Shown: positions 9,594 through 17,526 of the stretch, piece after piece
Layout: each line of letters opens with the position of its first letter
How positions within the stretch are numbered: position 1 is the stretch's first letter
Source: Paenibacillus pedocola
GTDB taxonomy: Bacteria > Bacillota > Bacilli > Paenibacillales > Paenibacillaceae
Assembly: GCF_031599675.1 (NCBI RefSeq)
Contig: NZ_CP134223.1
Location: 4,030,001-4,094,000, forward strand
Direction of reading: 5' to 3'
Length of the DNA: 64,000 nt
Translations under genes and position numbers: made by a program
The notes under the pieces: model-generated
The model's database searches: none
What the model was told of the DNA's origin: nothing
The model's input: the letters and a program-made list of their open reading frames with translations, nothing else

Positions 9594-10067
9594 TTATTCA
9601 GATTTCAAAAATTGCTCCAGCACAGCCACGATCATCTCATGGTCTTCTTCACCGGATAATCCGGAGACGGAGATTGTCCCGACCGGCCCGACATTCCGGA
9701 TCAACACCGGGAAGCATCCGCCCTCTGCCGCATATTCCATCGGATCAACGAACGCGTTGTCCTGAATAGTGGTGTTCCACGATTTATACAACACATTCAT
9801 ATAATAAGAGCAGTGCCCGAAATGGTTGACGACGTTGATCTTGCGGGCGATCCAGCGGTCATTGTTCAGTCCTGTTTCATCCATTTTGGCATGGAACAGC
9901 ACCTGCCCGTTTTTTCGGATATCCACTACAATCAGTTTCCCCAGCTTGTGTGCTCTTTCCAGAATGGCATTGCCCAGCTCTATGGCCGTCTGGTTTGTAA
10001 ATTTTGTGAACTGAAAATCCTGCTCCTGCTGGAGAATCTGTTCCAATAACGAGCTGTAATCTTCCAA
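9594..10067 (-). CDS. UPF0303 family (heme-degrading domain, GlcG/HbpS-like) protein
   Basis: A protein of 157 residues matching the UPF0303 group of the GlcG/HbpS-like fold. Landmarks are the central IVVDIRKNGQVLFHA strand-turn, the NDRWIARKINVVNHFGH segment and the C-terminal GGCFPVLIRNVGPVGTISVSGL core. Members are annotated as heme-degrading-domain proteins; the biochemical role here is unproven. I place the start at TTG 10067 because AAAGGGAGTG lies just upstream and the product then has the usual family length; the longer ATG reading at 10127 would run into the preceding gene. It begins 31 bases after the stop of the winged-helix gene on the same strand and may be cotranscribed with it. 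Confidence 0.82.
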   Translation of the reverse strand: MEDYSSLLEQILQQEQDFQFTKFTNQTAIELGNAILERAHKLGKLIVVDIRKNGQVLFHAKMDETGLNNDRWIARKINVVNHFGHCSYYMNVLYKSWNTTIQDNAFVDPMEYAAEGGCFPVLIRNVGPVGTISVSGLSGEEDHEMIVAVLEQFLKSE

Positions 10068-10098
10068 ATTGCAGCACTCCCTTTGGTTATTTAAAGAT

Positions 10099-11196
10099 TC
10101 ATAACAAGTGAATCTCCTGATACTCAAGCTTGATTAACGGCAGCCCCAGAAATGCGGCATATGCTTCAGCAGCGGAGAGGAGCTCTGCCCGGCTGTATTC
10201 TTGCAAAGGTTCAAAAGGAATAAGCAGCAGTTCGGCGCCCTTCTTCTTAATATTCCGTTTCCAGGTGCCAACCACTTGTCCTTCTGACACAATCACAGGC
10301 AAAAACATTCCGTTGTTGCCCGGCACGATCCGCGGTGCGAGCTCCGGCTCAAGCACGGCGCTGCGGTCCTTATAGCCAAGGATATATTCATCGAAGCCGG
10401 GTAGCAGATGGACACCTGCAGGATGTCTACCGGCAGCGGACGGTATGTCCGGCATCCAGTATTCGCTGCCTCTGATCACCTCGGATGCCAGCCCAGCCCT
10501 TACCGCCTCCAGCCCGGCTCTGGCCTCCGTAACCGTGAGTCCGGCCCACCAGGCAAAATCATGCACAGTAGCAGGTCCCCGGGTGGTAAAGTAGCGCAGC
10601 GCCAGCTCAGCCAGCGATTCCTCATAGGACAATTCCCGCGACTGCGGCACCCATTCGTCCAGCAGTACAAAGGTCTGCTGCTTGCCCGCTATAGGGCCAA
10701 AACAGATTAGTCCGTTAAACGCGCTATGCCACAGGATATGATAACCACGCTGGCCTGCAGTGCTGATTCCCTGTTCCTCAAGCAGGTTTAGCAGTTCAAG
10801 CCTGGTGAGGCATTTACCGCCCTTTAATGCATGATAGATTAGTTTCCTGCAGCGGCCTAGTATTTTGTCATCCAGTTCAAGCTGCGCCAGCCGGCGTCCG
10901 GCTTGTCTAAGCAGCCGCGGTGCACTCAGCTGAATCATCCATTTCACGTCTTCCGGCGGTGCAAAATGAAGGGTTCCCCGCAGGCTCCAGGTTAGCAGAA
11001 GATGCCTGCCGGCAATCGCCTGCTCCACACCGGCCAGCCCTGCGGCAGGCGTACGCAGCCCGATGGCCCAGGCGGCCTGCATATAATCCTGCGCCTGCAA
11101 CGCGCCAAGCGCGCGGACAACCTGCCCAGGCTCCAAAATGGCAGAGCTGGTAATATGCTGGTTCAACAGCCGGAGTCCGGCAATCTCCCTGTTCAT
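10099..11196 (-). CDS. Winged-helix DNA-binding protein, AlkZ-like (HTH_42) family
   Basis: A protein of 365 residues of the winged-helix family that includes the DNA interstrand-crosslink glycosylase AlkZ. Near residue 34 it carries LQAQDY, a match to the catalytic QxQ motif of AlkZ-type enzymes, followed by the conserved WAIGLR segment; LRGTLHFAPPEDVKW and WWAGLTVTEAR are further family landmarks. The start at ATG 11196 follows GGAGGGGAG; the longer reading from 11256 has no such site. A base-excision or crosslink-repair role is plausible by family, but many members are uncharacterised. It precedes the UPF0303 gene on the same strand. Confidence 0.78.
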   Translation of the reverse strand: MNREIAGLRLLNQHITSSAILEPGQVVRALGALQAQDYMQAAWAIGLRTPAAGLAGVEQAIAGRHLLLTWSLRGTLHFAPPEDVKWMIQLSAPRLLRQAGRRLAQLELDDKILGRCRKLIYHALKGGKCLTRLELLNLLEEQGISTAGQRGYHILWHSAFNGLICFGPIAGKQQTFVLLDEWVPQSRELSYEESLAELALRYFTTRGPATVHDFAWWAGLTVTEARAGLEAVRAGLASEVIRGSEYWMPDIPSAAGRHPAGVHLLPGFDEYILGYKDRSAVLEPELAPRIVPGNNGMFLPVIVSEGQVVGTWKRNIKKKGAELLLIPFEPLQEYSRAELLSAAEAYAAFLGLPLIKLEYQEIHLL

Positions 11197-11346
11197 TTCG
11201 GCTCCCCTCCTCTGCTGATCCCTGTAAGCTGCAATAGTTCCGCCAGCTATGATCAATGGTACTTTCCTCCAGTATATTGAACAAGTCTGCTGATTGTCTA
11301 TCAGGAATCCCCATAGTATGATTTACAATATCTTACTTTAAGCGAG

Positions 11347-12252
11347 GTGCTTCTCCTGCAGCAGTTTATGATCGGACAATATGGAGGCTTTGATGAGAAG
11401 AAATATCTTAAAGATTTCCGGAACGGATTTTATGGTATCGAAGCATGTTTATTTGCCTCCCGGGAGGATGCCGGGCTGTTAATCGAAGCAGCCCGGAGCA
11501 GAGGGTTTCAGATTGGCGTTCATTTTCCGTTTCGGGCCAATACTGAAAGACTGCGCGATCCGCTGGTTCTCGCCGGTGATGACAAGGTGCGCTATGAAGC
11601 TTTTCAGCATATCCAGGAGGAGCTTGAATATCTTACCTCAGTTCAGCCGGAGTACGTGCTGTTCCATTACCCGAAACCTGTAATTCTGGATGAGCGGGTG
11701 AACTGGGCGGGTTGGCGGTTCGGAGACAGCCGGGAATTCATTCATGAACATGAAATTACAGCTGAGGAGTTGACCATACGCACGGCCCAGCTGTTCGAAT
11801 GGCTTGACAGGCAGAGCCGCAAGTATCAATTCATGCCAGTCCTGGAGTTCGACGCCATTAGCAGATTGATCTACGAGCATGATTTCTTGGAGCAGCTATT
11901 GATTCAGTATCCACGGATCAGGTTGTGCCTGGATACCGCCCGACTGTTTCTGCAGGACAAGCTGGACCCCTTTTTTGACGCCACAAAAATACTCGGCACC
12001 TACTCGAAATATGCAACATTGATTCATTTATCCAACGTACAGATTACGGATACCGTGCAGAACAGCCATTATCCGGTGCTGCCGGAATTAAGTGTCGATC
12101 AGGGCTGGGCACCGGTTGAGGAATACTTGCGGATCATCCGTGCAGAAAACCCTAATGTCAAAATCATGTTTGAGCACCGCTCTGATCTGATTACCCCGGA
12201 GCAGCTGGAGTGCTGTTATACATGGGTTGACGGAATTCTGAATGGTCCCTGA
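11347..12252 (+). CDS. Sugar phosphate isomerase/epimerase-like TIM-barrel protein
   Basis: A protein of about 300 residues with the AP-endonuclease-2/xylose-isomerase-like TIM-barrel pattern. Candidate metal or substrate residues sit at expected strand ends: GVHFPFR, VLEFDAISR, RLCLDTARLF, LIHLSNVQ and MFEHRSD. Length is typical. The start is uncertain: a GTG at 11347 gives 301 residues, an ATG at 11368 gives 294, and neither has a strong ribosome binding site. The gene stops two bases before the convergent DUF429 gene, so there is no room for a terminator between them. The substrate is not evident. Confidence 0.78.
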   Translation: MLLLQQFMIGQYGGFDEKKYLKDFRNGFYGIEACLFASREDAGLLIEAARSRGFQIGVHFPFRANTERLRDPLVLAGDDKVRYEAFQHIQEELEYLTSVQPEYVLFHYPKPVILDERVNWAGWRFGDSREFIHEHEITAEELTIRTAQLFEWLDRQSRKYQFMPVLEFDAISRLIYEHDFLEQLLIQYPRIRLCLDTARLFLQDKLDPFFDATKILGTYSKYATLIHLSNVQITDTVQNSHYPVLPELSVDQGWAPVEEYLRIIRAENPNVKIMFEHRSDLITPEQLECCYTWVDGILNGP

Positions 12253-12254
12253 GA

Positions 12255-13103
12255 TCAGCCCGGCTCATTTCCCTGTTTACACATTCGTACAACCAGTCCT
12301 TCAAGCGAACGCAGCCTCCATTCCTGTTCTGTGGCAAATTCCGGCTGCGTATGCTCACCGCTCTCCAGCTTGTATTTACGGATGCAGTATGCCATCTCGA
12401 TGCAGGCCATTACAGCGTCCCTGGCATGAAGATTGGCTTTTCCATGATGATCCAGCGTGGCTTTTGCCGCTTCTGCGGTAATATAAACTTCAAACCCGCT
12501 GTCTATGAGCGTCTTGAAGCTGGTATGTAACTTGTCAAAGGCCTCCGGATCGCTGCTCTTCAATTTCAGCGCTTTCCAGCCGTATCCGGGATATACCTCA
12601 TACAGACGCGAGGAAGTCTCTTTATAGGGCTCGAAGGGATAGACCGAAGCAGCCCCCCGCAAATTGTACAGCAGCTTACGACCGCCGTAGAGCATCGCAT
12701 GCATGGCTATGGGAGTCGAGGATACAGGGCTTTTGGCATCTACCGCGGTGTCCGTCTCCCGGAGATCCCGGCTGTTTTTACCGCTATGTATTTGACCAAA
12801 CCGCTGTTTAAATTGTTCTCTTGTATCCTCATATGCCCCTTGAATGAACCTGTCCCAGGAAGAAGCATATTGGCGCTCTAAATAATACTTTGGTACAGAA
12901 AAGGGAAAATCCATCCCCCACGGGGCTCTGCTCGTTTGGATATAATGGTATAAATCGAGCCTGTCCTCGCAGCTGTACACCTGATTAACCGTGAAGCTCC
13001 CGGCGGCCAGACTGCCGGAGGCGATGAATATCTTCCCTTCCGGATTCTTCGCCCCGCTGAAATCGCAGCCGTAAACCGTCAGTGACTGCCCCTGCTCATT
13101 CAT
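12255..13103 (-). CDS. DUF429 domain-containing protein
   Basis: A protein of 282 residues with the DUF429 pattern. An N-terminal RNase H-like strand GCDFSGAKN carries a conserved Asp, followed by GMDFPFSVPKYY, the central YEVYPGYGWKALKL block, and a C-terminal HARDAVMACIEMAYCI helix resembling the conserved DAxxxAxxA of the family. The fold relationship to RNase H suggests metal binding, but no function is established. The ATG at 13103 follows AGGAGGG. The gene runs away from the VOC gene, sharing a 135-base divergent region that contains a dyad (13138-13163), and converges with the TIM-barrel gene with a 2-base gap. Confidence 0.78.
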   Translation of the reverse strand: MNEQGQSLTVYGCDFSGAKNPEGKIFIASGSLAAGSFTVNQVYSCEDRLDLYHYIQTSRAPWGMDFPFSVPKYYLERQYASSWDRFIQGAYEDTREQFKQRFGQIHSGKNSRDLRETDTAVDAKSPVSSTPIAMHAMLYGGRKLLYNLRGAASVYPFEPYKETSSRLYEVYPGYGWKALKLKSSDPEAFDKLHTSFKTLIDSGFEVYITAEAAKATLDHHGKANLHARDAVMACIEMAYCIRKYKLESGEHTQPEFATEQEWRLRSLEGLVVRMCKQGNEPG

Positions 13104-13137
13104 CTAATCCCTCCTGTTTAAGAAGTTTACATAATTG

Positions 13138-13163
13138 AATATTCTATCAAAAGAGAGAATATT
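13138..13163. promoter_or_regulatory. Dyad in the DUF429/VOC divergent region
   Basis: AATATTCT (13138-13145) and AGAATATT (13156-13163) form an 8-bp dyad separated by 10 bases. It lies just upstream of an extended -10 element TGATACAAT (13182-13190) that could serve the VOC gene, so it is placed where a regulator could bind. The regulator is unknown. Confidence 0.4.
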
Positions 13164-13238
13164 TATCTTTGGACAAGGCCATGATACAATATGGAAATCA
13201 AGTGCCTTCCTTAATTTAGCATATGAGGAGTGAAGCGT

Positions 13239-13667
13239 GTGTCAGTTGATGTTTATATGAATTTCAATGGGAACTGCCGCGAAGCTGTTGAGTTTTATGC
13301 AAAGGTATTTGAAACTGGAGCTCCCCAAATCATGACCTTTGGCGAAGCGCCGCCGAATCCTGATTATCCGCTGCCGGAAGAAGCCAAATCTTTGGTGATG
13401 CATGCCAGACTGAACATTGACGGCAGCAATGTGATGTTCTCCGATGTATTTCCCGGAATGCCTTTTACCGTAGGTAATAATATCAGCCTTACTCTAGTCA
13501 CTCCTGATGAAGCAAAAGTCAGAACCTGGTTCGATCAGCTGAAAGAAGGCGGTTCGGTTACCATGGAGCTGCAGGAGACCTTCTGGAGCAAAAGCTACGG
13601 CAGCCTGAAAGACAAATTCGGCATTGATTGGCAGATCAGCCTGGATAACGGAGAAAACGGAATGTAA
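13239..13667 (+). CDS. VOC family protein (PhnB/glyoxalase-like)
   Basis: A protein of 142 residues of the PhnB-like branch of the vicinal oxygen chelate superfamily. It shows the usual opening VYMNFNGNCREAVEFYAKVF, the middle segment VMHARLNIDGSNVMFSD and the ending YGSLKDKFGIDWQISL, where the C-terminal GxxxDxFGxxW is diagnostic. The function is unknown; relatives bind small molecules or confer resistance. I chose the GTG at 13239 because GAGGAG (13225-13230) lies 8 bases upstream, whereas the first in-frame GTG at 13230 overlaps that ribosome binding site. It is a single-gene unit. Confidence 0.85.
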   Translation: MSVDVYMNFNGNCREAVEFYAKVFETGAPQIMTFGEAPPNPDYPLPEEAKSLVMHARLNIDGSNVMFSDVFPGMPFTVGNNISLTLVTPDEAKVRTWFDQLKEGGSVTMELQETFWSKSYGSLKDKFGIDWQISLDNGENGM

Positions 13668-13699
13668 GCAGCTTAGCTTGAAAACATATTTTCAAATAC

Positions 13700-13760
13700 A
13701 GAGGATACAGCAATCTTGGCAGGGATACGATCACTGTCCAATGAATCTATATCCTCTTTT
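13700..13760 (+). terminator. Nested hairpin downstream of the VOC gene, possible terminator
   Basis: AGAGGATA (13700-13707) pairs with TATCCTCT (13750-13757), followed by TTTT. Inside lies a second helix, TTGGCAG with CTGTCCAA, with one bulge. The long inner part makes this a weak or unusual terminator; a structured RNA element cannot be excluded. Confidence 0.4.
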
Positions 13761-13857
13761 GTGCATGTTGGTATAGATTAAGTAATGCGCTTTCAGTGCG
13801 AATTGTGGTTTAATAAGTGTACACTGCTAACCAATTCCACTGTAAAGGAGACTAGTC

Positions 13858-14262
13858 ATGGAAATATCCGCTTTCCTGCTGCCTAAAGACCAGGTCGCAT
13901 TCATCACTTCCTCGATCTCTATGCTTGAGGCGATGCAGCAATTGGAACAGCATTATTATTCGGCCATTCCAATTATTGATGAAAACAATAAATACGTTGG
14001 AACCTTGGCTGAGGGAGACCTGCTATGGAAACTCAAGAATACAGAGGGGCTCAGCTTTGAGAATATGGGTCAGGTTAAAGTAAGTGACATTCAGCGCCAT
14101 GTGCATAATGAGAGCGTAGAAATCAACGCTCAAATGGAGGATATGCTGACGCTCGCCGCAGACCAGAATTTCGTACCGGTCGTCGATAGCACGGGTGTCT
14201 TTCTAGGAATTATCCGCCGCAAAGATATTATTGAATATTACACACGGAATATAACGGACTAA
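13858..14262 (+). CDS. Two-CBS-domain protein
   Basis: A small protein of 134 residues that consists almost only of a CBS-domain pair. The first unit contains SAIPIIDENNKYVGTLAEGDLLW and the second contains FVPVVDSTGVFLGIIRRKDIIEYY, both typical of adenine-nucleotide-binding Bateman modules. Stand-alone CBS pairs often regulate partners by sensing AMP, ATP or related ligands, but no partner is encoded next to it. The ATG follows AAAGGAG with 8 bases of spacing. It is flanked by hairpins on both sides and is probably monocistronic. Confidence 0.9.
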   Translation: MEISAFLLPKDQVAFITSSISMLEAMQQLEQHYYSAIPIIDENNKYVGTLAEGDLLWKLKNTEGLSFENMGQVKVSDIQRHVHNESVEINAQMEDMLTLAADQNFVPVVDSTGVFLGIIRRKDIIEYYTRNITD

Positions 14263-14278
14263 CCGCCACGATAGGAAC

Positions 14279-14318
14279 AAGGCCCTCCCTGCAGCCAGCA
14301 GAAGGAGGGCCTTATTTG
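14279..14318 (+). terminator. Intrinsic terminator of the CBS gene
   Basis: AAGGCCCTCC (14279-14288) pairs perfectly with GGAGGGCCTT (14304-14313), followed by TTATTTG on the plus strand. It lies 16 bases after the CBS stop codon. Confidence 0.8.
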
Positions 14319-14385
14319 TAACTCAGAATCCGTGCTGTCCATAAAATTGCAAACTATAGAACCCAGCAGAACGCTGGATTGATAT

Positions 14386-15132
14386 TTACAGTTCCGTCAG
14401 GATAATCGTTCCCTGCGGCGTAATTGCCAGAGTGTGTTCATACTGAGCAGAGAGACCGCCGTCAATGGTCCGGGCTGTCCACCCGTCTGCATCCACCTTT
14501 GTCCGGTAGCTGCCGGTATTCAGCATCGGCTCGATGGTGAACACCATGCCTTCTTTCAGGCGCGGACCTTTGCCTGCGGGTCCATAATGCGGCACCTCAG
14601 GCCCTTCATGCATCTCTGAACCGATGCCATGGCCGATAAAATCGCGGACCACGGAGAAACCGTTCGATTCGGCATACACCTGAATTGCATGAGCAACATC
14701 ACCGATCCGGTTACCGGCGACTGCCTGCTCAATGCCCTTGAATAAGGACTCCTTGGTCGTTTCCAGCAATTTACTGGCCTGCTCACTGATTGTCCCGACA
14801 GCATAGGACCAGGCGGAATCCGCCAGCCAGCCGTTCAGGTTGACGACCATATCGATCGTTACAATATCTCCATCTTTCAGCGGCTCTTTTTTGGGGAAGC
14901 CATGACAAATTACATCATTCACAGAAGCACAGGTGGCATAGGGATACCCGTGGTATCCTTTTTGCTCCGGCGTCGCCCCATGAGACAGGATGAATTTTTC
15001 AGCGAACTCGTCAATTTCCCACGTTGTGATTCCGGGCTGTATAATTCCGGCAATCTGCCGGTGGCATTCGGCAAGAATTTTACCGGCCGCGCGCATCTTT
15101 TCAATCTCTTCCATCGTTTTCATGATGATCAT
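14386..15132 (-). CDS. map: Type I methionine aminopeptidase
   Basis: A protein of 248 residues, the usual length of Bacillus-type MAP, that removes the N-terminal methionine from nascent proteins. Metal ligands are visible: the two Asp of TIDMVVNLNGWLADSAW spaced 11 apart, the His in GHGIGSEMHEGPEVP, and the two Glu in FTIEPML and QYEHTLAI. The substrate-site His is in NDVICHGFP. The ATG at 15132 follows AGAAGAGG; the GTG at 15168 has no ribosome binding site. The gene stands alone, away from the secY-adk-infA neighbourhood where the housekeeping copy usually lies, so it may be a second map gene. That would need the rest of the genome to confirm. Confidence 0.9.
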   Translation of the reverse strand: MIIMKTMEEIEKMRAAGKILAECHRQIAGIIQPGITTWEIDEFAEKFILSHGATPEQKGYHGYPYATCASVNDVICHGFPKKEPLKDGDIVTIDMVVNLNGWLADSAWSYAVGTISEQASKLLETTKESLFKGIEQAVAGNRIGDVAHAIQVYAESNGFSVVRDFIGHGIGSEMHEGPEVPHYGPAGKGPRLKEGMVFTIEPMLNTGSYRTKVDADGWTARTIDGGLSAQYEHTLAITPQGTIILTEL

Positions 15133-15253
15133 TTCATTCGCCTCTTCTGTACAGAACACATTACTCACTATAATGGCTCTTGAATATGTTTTTTTGGTGC
15201 TCCTCTATATTATGTAAGAAAACTGCCGGAAATCCAAATTCATTCTGTGTTTA

Positions 15254-15283
15254 TTATCAATTTCCCCGGTTTTGCATAAAATA
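15254..15283 (+). promoter_or_regulatory. Candidate promoter of the CgeB-like gene
   Basis: TTATCA (15254-15259), a 17-base spacer and TAAAAT (15277-15282) make a plausible sigma-A promoter. The same spot reads CATAAAATA (15275-15283), which fits the CATAnnnTA consensus of the late sporulation factor sigma-K, though no good sigma-K -35 is present. The two readings cannot be separated here. Confidence 0.4.
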
Positions 15284-15321
15284 AGACAGTGCAGGGATGT
15301 AAGGAGGGATTTCAGAATTTC

Positions 15322-16389
15322 ATGACCAGGAAGAAGAAACACCGCCCCAGAAACTCCGGAATAACCGTTCGGCTGCATCCTAAAACCCGAATACTTCTTG
15401 CTAAAACGGTAGTAAGCGCGCTCCGAAAGATGAATACCACGCAGCCTGAAGCCCGCAGAGAACTTCCGTCGATTTCAGGATTCGTTGATCATAAACAAAT
15501 ACGGATTCTGATGGTATCCTCCCTGACCGGAGAATCCATGTGGCAGGTGGAACAAATGATTGCCGAGCAGTTCCGGCTTCTGGCGAAAGAACTAATTTCC
15601 ATCAAAGCTTTTCAGAGCTTCTCTTCAGCGCTTGTCCAGCTTAACCCGGATCTGCTGCTGGTTGTAGGGAATGAAGAATCTTTCTCCGGTACAGATCTGG
15701 AGATCATCGCCAAGGCTCCTTTGAAGAAAGCGATCTGGCTCTCCGATGGAGCGTTTACCAGTGAATCCACCGCCCGGCTGGTTGCATTATTCGATTACGT
15801 CTTTACCCAGAACACCCTTCATATTCCCTTTTATCAGCATTCCGGCTGCAAGGAAGTCCGCTACCTCCCTTTTGCCGCCGACCGCAGCCTGTTCTCTCCG
15901 AGATCCGTGAATGCGGAGTACAGATCCTATTTACTTCTGCTTGGTGACGCCAGGGGAGCCGGTAAAGAATACGCGGAGAAGATAAAGCACTTGTTCGCTA
16001 TAAAAAAAGTAGCTGCTGCCGGTATAGGCTGGGAGGAGTATCCAGGACTAAAGGTGCTGGCACCTGATGCTGAGCTGCAGGATTACTACAACGGTGCGGA
16101 ACTCGTCATCCATTGGGGCGGTCTTACCGCTAAGGTCTTTGATATCGCTGCCTGCGGGGTTTTTCAGCTGGCTGAAGGCCATCCCAATATTTATGAAAAT
16201 ATGAATCCAGGTGAGGATATTGTCATCTTTCATACTGCCGATGAACTGCTGGAGAAGCTGCACTATTATTCCAATCATGCGGATGCCAAAAGAGCGATTG
16301 CCAGCCGGGCCTTATGGAAGAGCACGTATGATTACTCTTTTCTGCAAATGGCTACAAAGCTCCTTCATACCATATTTAACTATTCATAA
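15322..16389 (+). CDS. CgeB-like glycosyltransferase, group 1 C-terminal domain
   Basis: A protein of 355 residues with a GT-B style layout. A basic N-terminal tail of about 45 residues precedes the first Rossmann-like half (IRILMVSSLTG, then LLLVVGNE and KAIWLSDGAF), followed by VRYLPFAADRSLFSP and a C-terminal half containing LELVIHWGG-like and FDIAACGVFQL segments. The CGVFQLAE..PNIYENMNPGEDIVIF order matches the Glyco_trans_1_2 domain of CgeB, a spore-surface maturation protein. I start at ATG 15322; AAGGAGGG lies 13-14 bases upstream, slightly far, and the longer GTG reading at 15289 would include it. The WbsX-like gene follows after 57 bases, probably in one operon. The sugar donor and acceptor are unknown. 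Confidence 0.75.
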   Translation: MTRKKKHRPRNSGITVRLHPKTRILLAKTVVSALRKMNTTQPEARRELPSISGFVDHKQIRILMVSSLTGESMWQVEQMIAEQFRLLAKELISIKAFQSFSSALVQLNPDLLLVVGNEESFSGTDLEIIAKAPLKKAIWLSDGAFTSESTARLVALFDYVFTQNTLHIPFYQHSGCKEVRYLPFAADRSLFSPRSVNAEYRSYLLLLGDARGAGKEYAEKIKHLFAIKKVAAAGIGWEEYPGLKVLAPDAELQDYYNGAELVIHWGGLTAKVFDIAACGVFQLAEGHPNIYENMNPGEDIVIFHTADELLEKLHYYSNHADAKRAIASRALWKSTYDYSFLQMATKLLHTIFNYS

Positions 16390-16446
16390 AGCATTCCTGG
16401 GCAAGATTAGCTGGCCTGGAACTTCGCCATGCAGGAGGTATGTAAG

Positions 16447-17526
16447 TTGAAGCTCATCGCTTTTTTATTGCCGCAATTTCACCGCATTCCCGAGAATGAC
16501 CAGTGGTGGGGTGAAGGCTTTACGGAATGGACGAATACTAAAAAGGCGGTCCCGCTTTATCCCGGCCACCTGCAGCCCAAGGAGCCGTTTGAGCAGTATT
16601 ACTATGATTTGACGGATAGGGCAGCGAGGAATTGGCAGGCAGAGGTAGCGAAAGCCTATGGTATTTACGGGTTCTGCTATTATCACTACTGGTTCAAGGG
16701 TAAACCTCTGCTCGAACGTCCATTTAATCAGGTCTTAACCTCGGGTGAGCCGCAGTTTCCGTTCTGCCTGTCCTGGGCCAACGAATCCTGGACGCGTAAA
16801 TGGGATGGCGGAGACAACGAACTTCTGATCAGACAGGAATACGGCGACGAAGAGGACTGGGAAATTCATTTTTACGAACTATTAAAGGCATTTCGTGATG
16901 AGCGGTATATCAGGATCGATAACAAGCCTGTGTTTATCATCTATAGACCGGGGAAAATCCCCCGGTGTGATGAAATGCTTAACCTGTGGAACCGGCTGGC
17001 AGTCAAGAATGGCCTGGACGGAATTTTTTTTGTCAGAACATTGGGAGGATTTGAAATTCCCAGCCAAAACGGGTTTGATGCGAGCGTTGAGTTTGAACCG
17101 CATTATACCTTTGCCCACGGAGACACACAACGTCTCTGGCATTACATGGATCTCGGCGGTAAAGAACATCTTGTATTTGATTATGATCAGGCATGGCTGT
17201 CGATCCTGAACCGCTCCCACCACAGAAACGGTGAAAAAATATTCCCAGGAGCCTACGTCAACTGGGATAATACACCTCGTCTCGGTGAACGGGGACAGAG
17301 CGCTATAGGAGCCTCTCCGCGCAAGTTCGGCTGGTACCTCACCAAGCAGATTGGGCGGGCGAAATCCCTCTATCAAAGCGATTATCTGTTTATCAACGCC
17401 TGGAACGAATGGGCAGAAGGCGCCTTTCTTGAGCCTGACCGCCGGTATCAGTTCCGCTATCTGGAGGAGGTCAAGAAGGCACTGGAGCAGGCAGGAGCTT
17501 TCCCTGCCGTGGATTCTGAAACTTAG
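16447..17526 (+). CDS. WbsX-like GH99-family glycan-processing protein
   Basis: A protein of 359 residues of the WbsX (glycoside hydrolase 99-like) family, found in O-antigen, S-layer and other surface-glycan clusters. Landmarks are the start KLIAFLLPQFHRIPENDQWW and the following GEGFTEW, then GFCYYHYWFKGKPLLERP, FCLSWANESWTRKWDG, the central PVFIIYRPGKIP and the closing FINAWNEWAEGAFLEPD. I use TTG 16447 because AGGAGG lies 8 bases upstream and the family normally begins at this point. It follows the CgeB-like gene and its TAG stop directly abuts the stop codon of the convergent repeat-protein gene. Family members are thought to act on surface polysaccharides, but whether they hydrolyse or transfer sugars is unsettled. 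Confidence 0.82.
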   Translation: MKLIAFLLPQFHRIPENDQWWGEGFTEWTNTKKAVPLYPGHLQPKEPFEQYYYDLTDRAARNWQAEVAKAYGIYGFCYYHYWFKGKPLLERPFNQVLTSGEPQFPFCLSWANESWTRKWDGGDNELLIRQEYGDEEDWEIHFYELLKAFRDERYIRIDNKPVFIIYRPGKIPRCDEMLNLWNRLAVKNGLDGIFFVRTLGGFEIPSQNGFDASVEFEPHYTFAHGDTQRLWHYMDLGGKEHLVFDYDQAWLSILNRSHHRNGEKIFPGAYVNWDNTPRLGERGQSAIGASPRKFGWYLTKQIGRAKSLYQSDYLFINAWNEWAEGAFLEPDRRYQFRYLEEVKKALEQAGAFPAVDSET

